A stretch of DNA of 8,634 nt from Proteobacteria bacterium UBA6492 (GTDB lineage: Bacteria > Pseudomonadota > Gammaproteobacteria > UBA6429 > Thiohalophilaceae), in contig DJMK01000118.1 of the NCBI GenBank assembly GCA_002436485.1, positions 1 to 8,634 of the forward strand, given 5' to 3'. Positions within the stretch are counted from its first letter, which is position 1, and the number at the start of each line of letters is the position of its first letter. Shown piece by piece: positions 6,145 through 8,634 of the stretch. Both the position numbers and the translations under genes were made by a program. The notes beneath the pieces were generated by a model. It was given only the letters and a program-made list of their open reading frames with translations. It did not search any database and was not told the DNA's origin.

Positions 6145-8634
6145 TCACTCTTTACTACTTGCACTCGTGGCGCCAGCTAGTACTTCATCAGTCACGGCCA
6201 TGCGCTTAGACTTATCACTGTCTGCGGTAACATCATCAACAGTAGCGATTGGCTTGTTTTGCTGCTCATTATCACGGCCTGTAGTCGTATCCGCTTTATT
6301 TTCGATGTTCAATATCGATTTGTTCTTGCCAGGCACGCTATAACGATAGTGATCGATATTTTCTATATACGCGATACTTTGCTCTGGCTTTGCGTAACGC
6401 GCAGGCAACAACACAGCAAGCTTGCCGATACTTTTCTCTATCCATTTGCTATAAACACCAATTGCCAGTAGTTCGATATTTTTCTCGTGCACACCAATTG
6501 CCTTTTCTTCAAATGGAAATGCAGTCTCCTCGATCATCAGGTTGTATTGCTCGAGTTCTATTTCGTTGAGATTCTTTGGCCTTTCAGATTGCATCAACGA
6601 ACGGTTAAAATTAAAGTAGATTTCGGCAATATAAAATGTTGATGCTGCCGTCACATCCGGAACTTTGTAATCAACAAGCCGGTTAAAAGTATTCACCAGA
6701 TCAGACATTGCTTTCTTTTTCTTTTTTAGCGATTTTTTAAATGGTGCGGTAAGCTTTAATTCATTGAAAGCTTCGAAACGTGGCTCAATCAATACGAGTG
6801 ATGACTGCGCAGCGAGATAACGAGTTCGGTCAGTGCGCTCAGAACCCGCATTTTTATCAGTCTTGATAATATGCTGCAGCACGGAATGGTATTGCTTCAT
6901 ATCGCTTCTGGTTTTATATACCATAGCTATCTTGTAATAGGTTTCCAAAGCAAACTCGACCGGCTTCGGATAATACTTCACGAACTTCTTGTAAATTTTT
7001 AATGCGTTATCTGTATCACTTGCTTTTTCATAGAGATCGGCGGCTGTCAACAGTGATTCGCGTTTAACCGCATCATCTTTTGATTCTGAAAAAATTCTTT
7101 CAAACTCTTTCGCTGCAAGCACGTTTTTGCCTGATTCCTTATAGACAAAAGCGATTTTTTTAGTGACGTCTTGCTGTAGCTCATGCTTGGGGTAATTCTT
7201 CCGGAAAGACAATAGCACCTCTGCTGCCTTATCAAGATCCATAACCTGGATAAGCACAGCGGCTGCATCATACTCAGCCGTAGAACGTATCTTCGATGAC
7301 GGGGCCATATCAGCAATACGTAAAAAGTGATTTACAGCGCCCTTGTAATCTTCTTTGGCTCGTGCAGCTTCCCCCTGGCGATAGATTGATACAGCCAGGT
7401 TATCAACCAGTTTGACCCGCTCCTTGTTGTCCTTGCTGGTCAGCGCCAAAACCTGAACATAGGCCTGTTCTGCCTCAACATACTTCTGAAGTTCAAAGGA
7501 CGAATGTCCGATGACCTGCCACGCATTACGTATGACAGTTTTGCTACTTTGGGGATAATTTTTCAGTAAATGGTGTGCCGACTTAATTGCAAGTACATAA
7601 TCTTTCATCTCATACATGTCATCTACGGCCGCACTCAATATGAGGTTAGCTTTTTCATGTTTTGGATAGGTATCCACCAATCGCAGGGAACTACGAATCA
7701 CATTGCGTTTTATCGAGTATTTCTGTGCCGCAGGTGCCTGTTTCACATGTTCTCGATGGGCAAATACGGCAGCATAGGCCGCTTTTTGTGACTTTTCATG
7801 CAACTGGTAATCGTAGGCTGTTTTTTCATATTCTATTGCTGCCAAGCTGAAACTTTTGTTTTCCAGCAATAAATCTGCTAACTGATAATTAATACCTGGC
7901 GACTCATTATCTTTAGGGAATGAAGCCAGGAATTCGCGATACCAGTGCGACGCCTCGATAAAGCTCTCTTGCTTTTTCTTTATATATTTTGGTTCCTGAA
8001 AAACTGCGTGGTAATGATTCGCAAGATCAATAATATTTTTCTTCAGGTAACCGATGGCTTCTGGATAGTCTGCCTTACTATGCATCGTCCAGTATTGTGA
8101 CTTAAGGGAATAGGTAGAAGCGAATTGCTTTTTAGCCTCAATGACCAGTTTTGGAAAATTACCCTTCTGGTAAATCTCGATAACGCGCATGCTGTACACT
8201 GGCGAAACCTTGTGAAAAGGATTCCGCGTAATAAATGCATCATAAGTTTTTGCTGCATCGTGATAACGGCGTTTTTCAAAGAAAAATTCAGCAAGATGAC
8301 TATATACCCTGTCCTCATATTTGCGTTTGCCATGCCTGTCAAAATACTCAACAATTGCTGTTGAACCTCCAAGATTGGAAAAACTCAGTGATATCACCCT
8401 GAATGTATCATCAATACGCTTTTTCTCGATTTTATTTTCTTTCTGTACAAAGTCGTATCCAACTGATACTTTGTAATCAAGCAGCTTGATGAACCGTTGT
8501 AATGCCTCTTCATACAATTCTTGCTTGTAAAAGGTCCAGCCCAGTTTATAGAGTGTTCGTTCGTAATAAACCGAACCAACGCCATATTTAAGTACGGCGT
8601 TATAGGCGTCTTCTGCATCGAGATATTTCTTGCG
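6145..8634 (-). CDS. Large TPR protein (GltD/AgmU-like by type and position), 5' end outside window
   Basis: The frame is open from base 8634 to a TGA at 6145-6147, giving 829 visible codons. A TTG at 8517 could be mistaken for the start, but the 39 codons before it encode a further TPR-like unit (KKYLDAEDAYNAVLKY, YKLGWTFYKQELYEEALQRF), so the gene enters from outside. Degenerate TPR or half-TPR helices fill roughly visible residues 1-600; clear units include YHDAAKTYDAFITRNP, QKYVEAEQAYVQVLAL, DYKGAVNHFLRIADMAP, KAAEVLLSFRKNYP and DNALKIYKKFVKYYP. A Lys-rich stretch (about 630-643, KKSLKKKKKAM) is followed by more helices and then a polar, probably disordered tail from about 770 to the end. 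Very large TPR proteins (AgmU/GltD) belong to the Myxococcus gliding complex, where they scaffold in the periplasm. The gene order large TPR, small TPR lipoprotein, motor supports a shared role. Signal peptide and true length cannot be seen. Confidence 0.9.
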   Translation of the reverse strand, partial: RKKYLDAEDAYNAVLKYGVGSVYYERTLYKLGWTFYKQELYEEALQRFIKLLDYKVSVGYDFVQKENKIEKKRIDDTFRVISLSFSNLGGSTAIVEYFDRHGKRKYEDRVYSHLAEFFFEKRRYHDAAKTYDAFITRNPFHKVSPVYSMRVIEIYQKGNFPKLVIEAKKQFASTYSLKSQYWTMHSKADYPEAIGYLKKNIIDLANHYHAVFQEPKYIKKKQESFIEASHWYREFLASFPKDNESPGINYQLADLLLENKSFSLAAIEYEKTAYDYQLHEKSQKAAYAAVFAHREHVKQAPAAQKYSIKRNVIRSSLRLVDTYPKHEKANLILSAAVDDMYEMKDYVLAIKSAHHLLKNYPQSSKTVIRNAWQVIGHSSFELQKYVEAEQAYVQVLALTSKDNKERVKLVDNLAVSIYRQGEAARAKEDYKGAVNHFLRIADMAPSSKIRSTAEYDAAAVLIQVMDLDKAAEVLLSFRKNYPKHELQQDVTKKIAFVYKESGKNVLAAKEFERIFSESKDDAVKRESLLTAADLYEKASDTDNALKIYKKFVKYYPKPVEFALETYYKIAMVYKTRSDMKQYHSVLQHIIKTDKNAGSERTDRTRYLAAQSSLVLIEPRFEAFNELKLTAPFKKSLKKKKKAMSDLVNTFNRLVDYKVPDVTAASTFYIAEIYFNFNRSLMQSERPKNLNEIELEQYNLMIEETAFPFEEKAIGVHEKNIELLAIGVYSKWIEKSIGKLAVLLPARYAKPEQSIAYIENIDHYRYSVPGKNKSILNIENKADTTTGRDNEQQNKPIATVDDVTADSDKSKRMAVTDEVLAGATSASSKE

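Noticed and set aside
5906..6148. 80-residue minus-strand frame beginning with GTG that overlaps the large TPR stop by 4 bp
   Set aside because: The GTGA overlap looks like coupling, but the product (MNKMKSTSQTRQNETRVIRD...) has no recognisable domain, signal or helix pattern. It would run through the CRP palindrome and 16 bp into the TPR lipoprotein gene. A control region is the simpler reading.
6715..6740. Poly-lysine codon run in the large TPR gene as a possible frameshift site
   Set aside because: The frame stays open with coherent helical sequence on both sides. It is simply a Lys-rich segment.
6145..8517. Calling the large TPR gene complete with a TTG start at 8517
   Set aside because: The 39 codons upstream stay open to the window edge and encode a good TPR-like unit, so the gene is partial.

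Overview
The window looks like chromosomal DNA from a gram-negative bacterium, most likely a gammaproteobacterium of moderate G+C. The reasons are a lipobox lipoprotein, a TolQ/TolR-type stator, a consensus CRP-type operator, and protein sequences that resemble gammaproteobacterial members of their families. This assignment is an inference from reading; no search was possible. All seven supported protein-coding genes lie on the minus strand, so transcription runs from high to low coordinates.

Right part (8634 to 6145): the C-terminal 829 codons of a very large tetratricopeptide (TPR) protein whose start lies outside the window. A 223-bp non-coding stretch follows (6144 to 5922). It holds a perfect 16-bp CRP-type palindrome and AT-rich promoter-like sequence, so the genes downstream may have their own promoter.

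Middle part (5921 to 1955): a tight six-gene operon with gaps of 4 to 29 bp or a 4-bp overlap. In order it encodes a TPR lipoprotein, a small secreted protein of unknown function, a TolQ/ExbB-type proton channel subunit, two different ExbD/TolR-type subunits, and a TonB-like inner-membrane protein with an AgmX/PglI (GltG/GltJ-type) C-terminal domain. One ExbD keeps the membrane aspartate needed for proton conduction and the other has asparagine at that place. Large TPR protein, small TPR lipoprotein, one TolQ, two TolR and a GltG-like protein is the composition of the core of the Myxococcus Agl-Glt gliding / Nfs spore-coat machine. The most economical reading is a reduced envelope-spanning, proton-driven machine of that family. 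The stator would drive the GltG-like protein, which would reach through the periplasm to the TPR proteins at the outer membrane. What it moves or exports here is unknown.

Left part (1954 to 1): a 331-bp gene-free stretch with several inverted repeats, then the first 541 codons of a secreted protein with DUF11-type beta-sandwich repeats that runs off the left edge. It is a probable surface or adhesin-like protein with its own leader region. It could be a partner of the machine or merely a neighbour.
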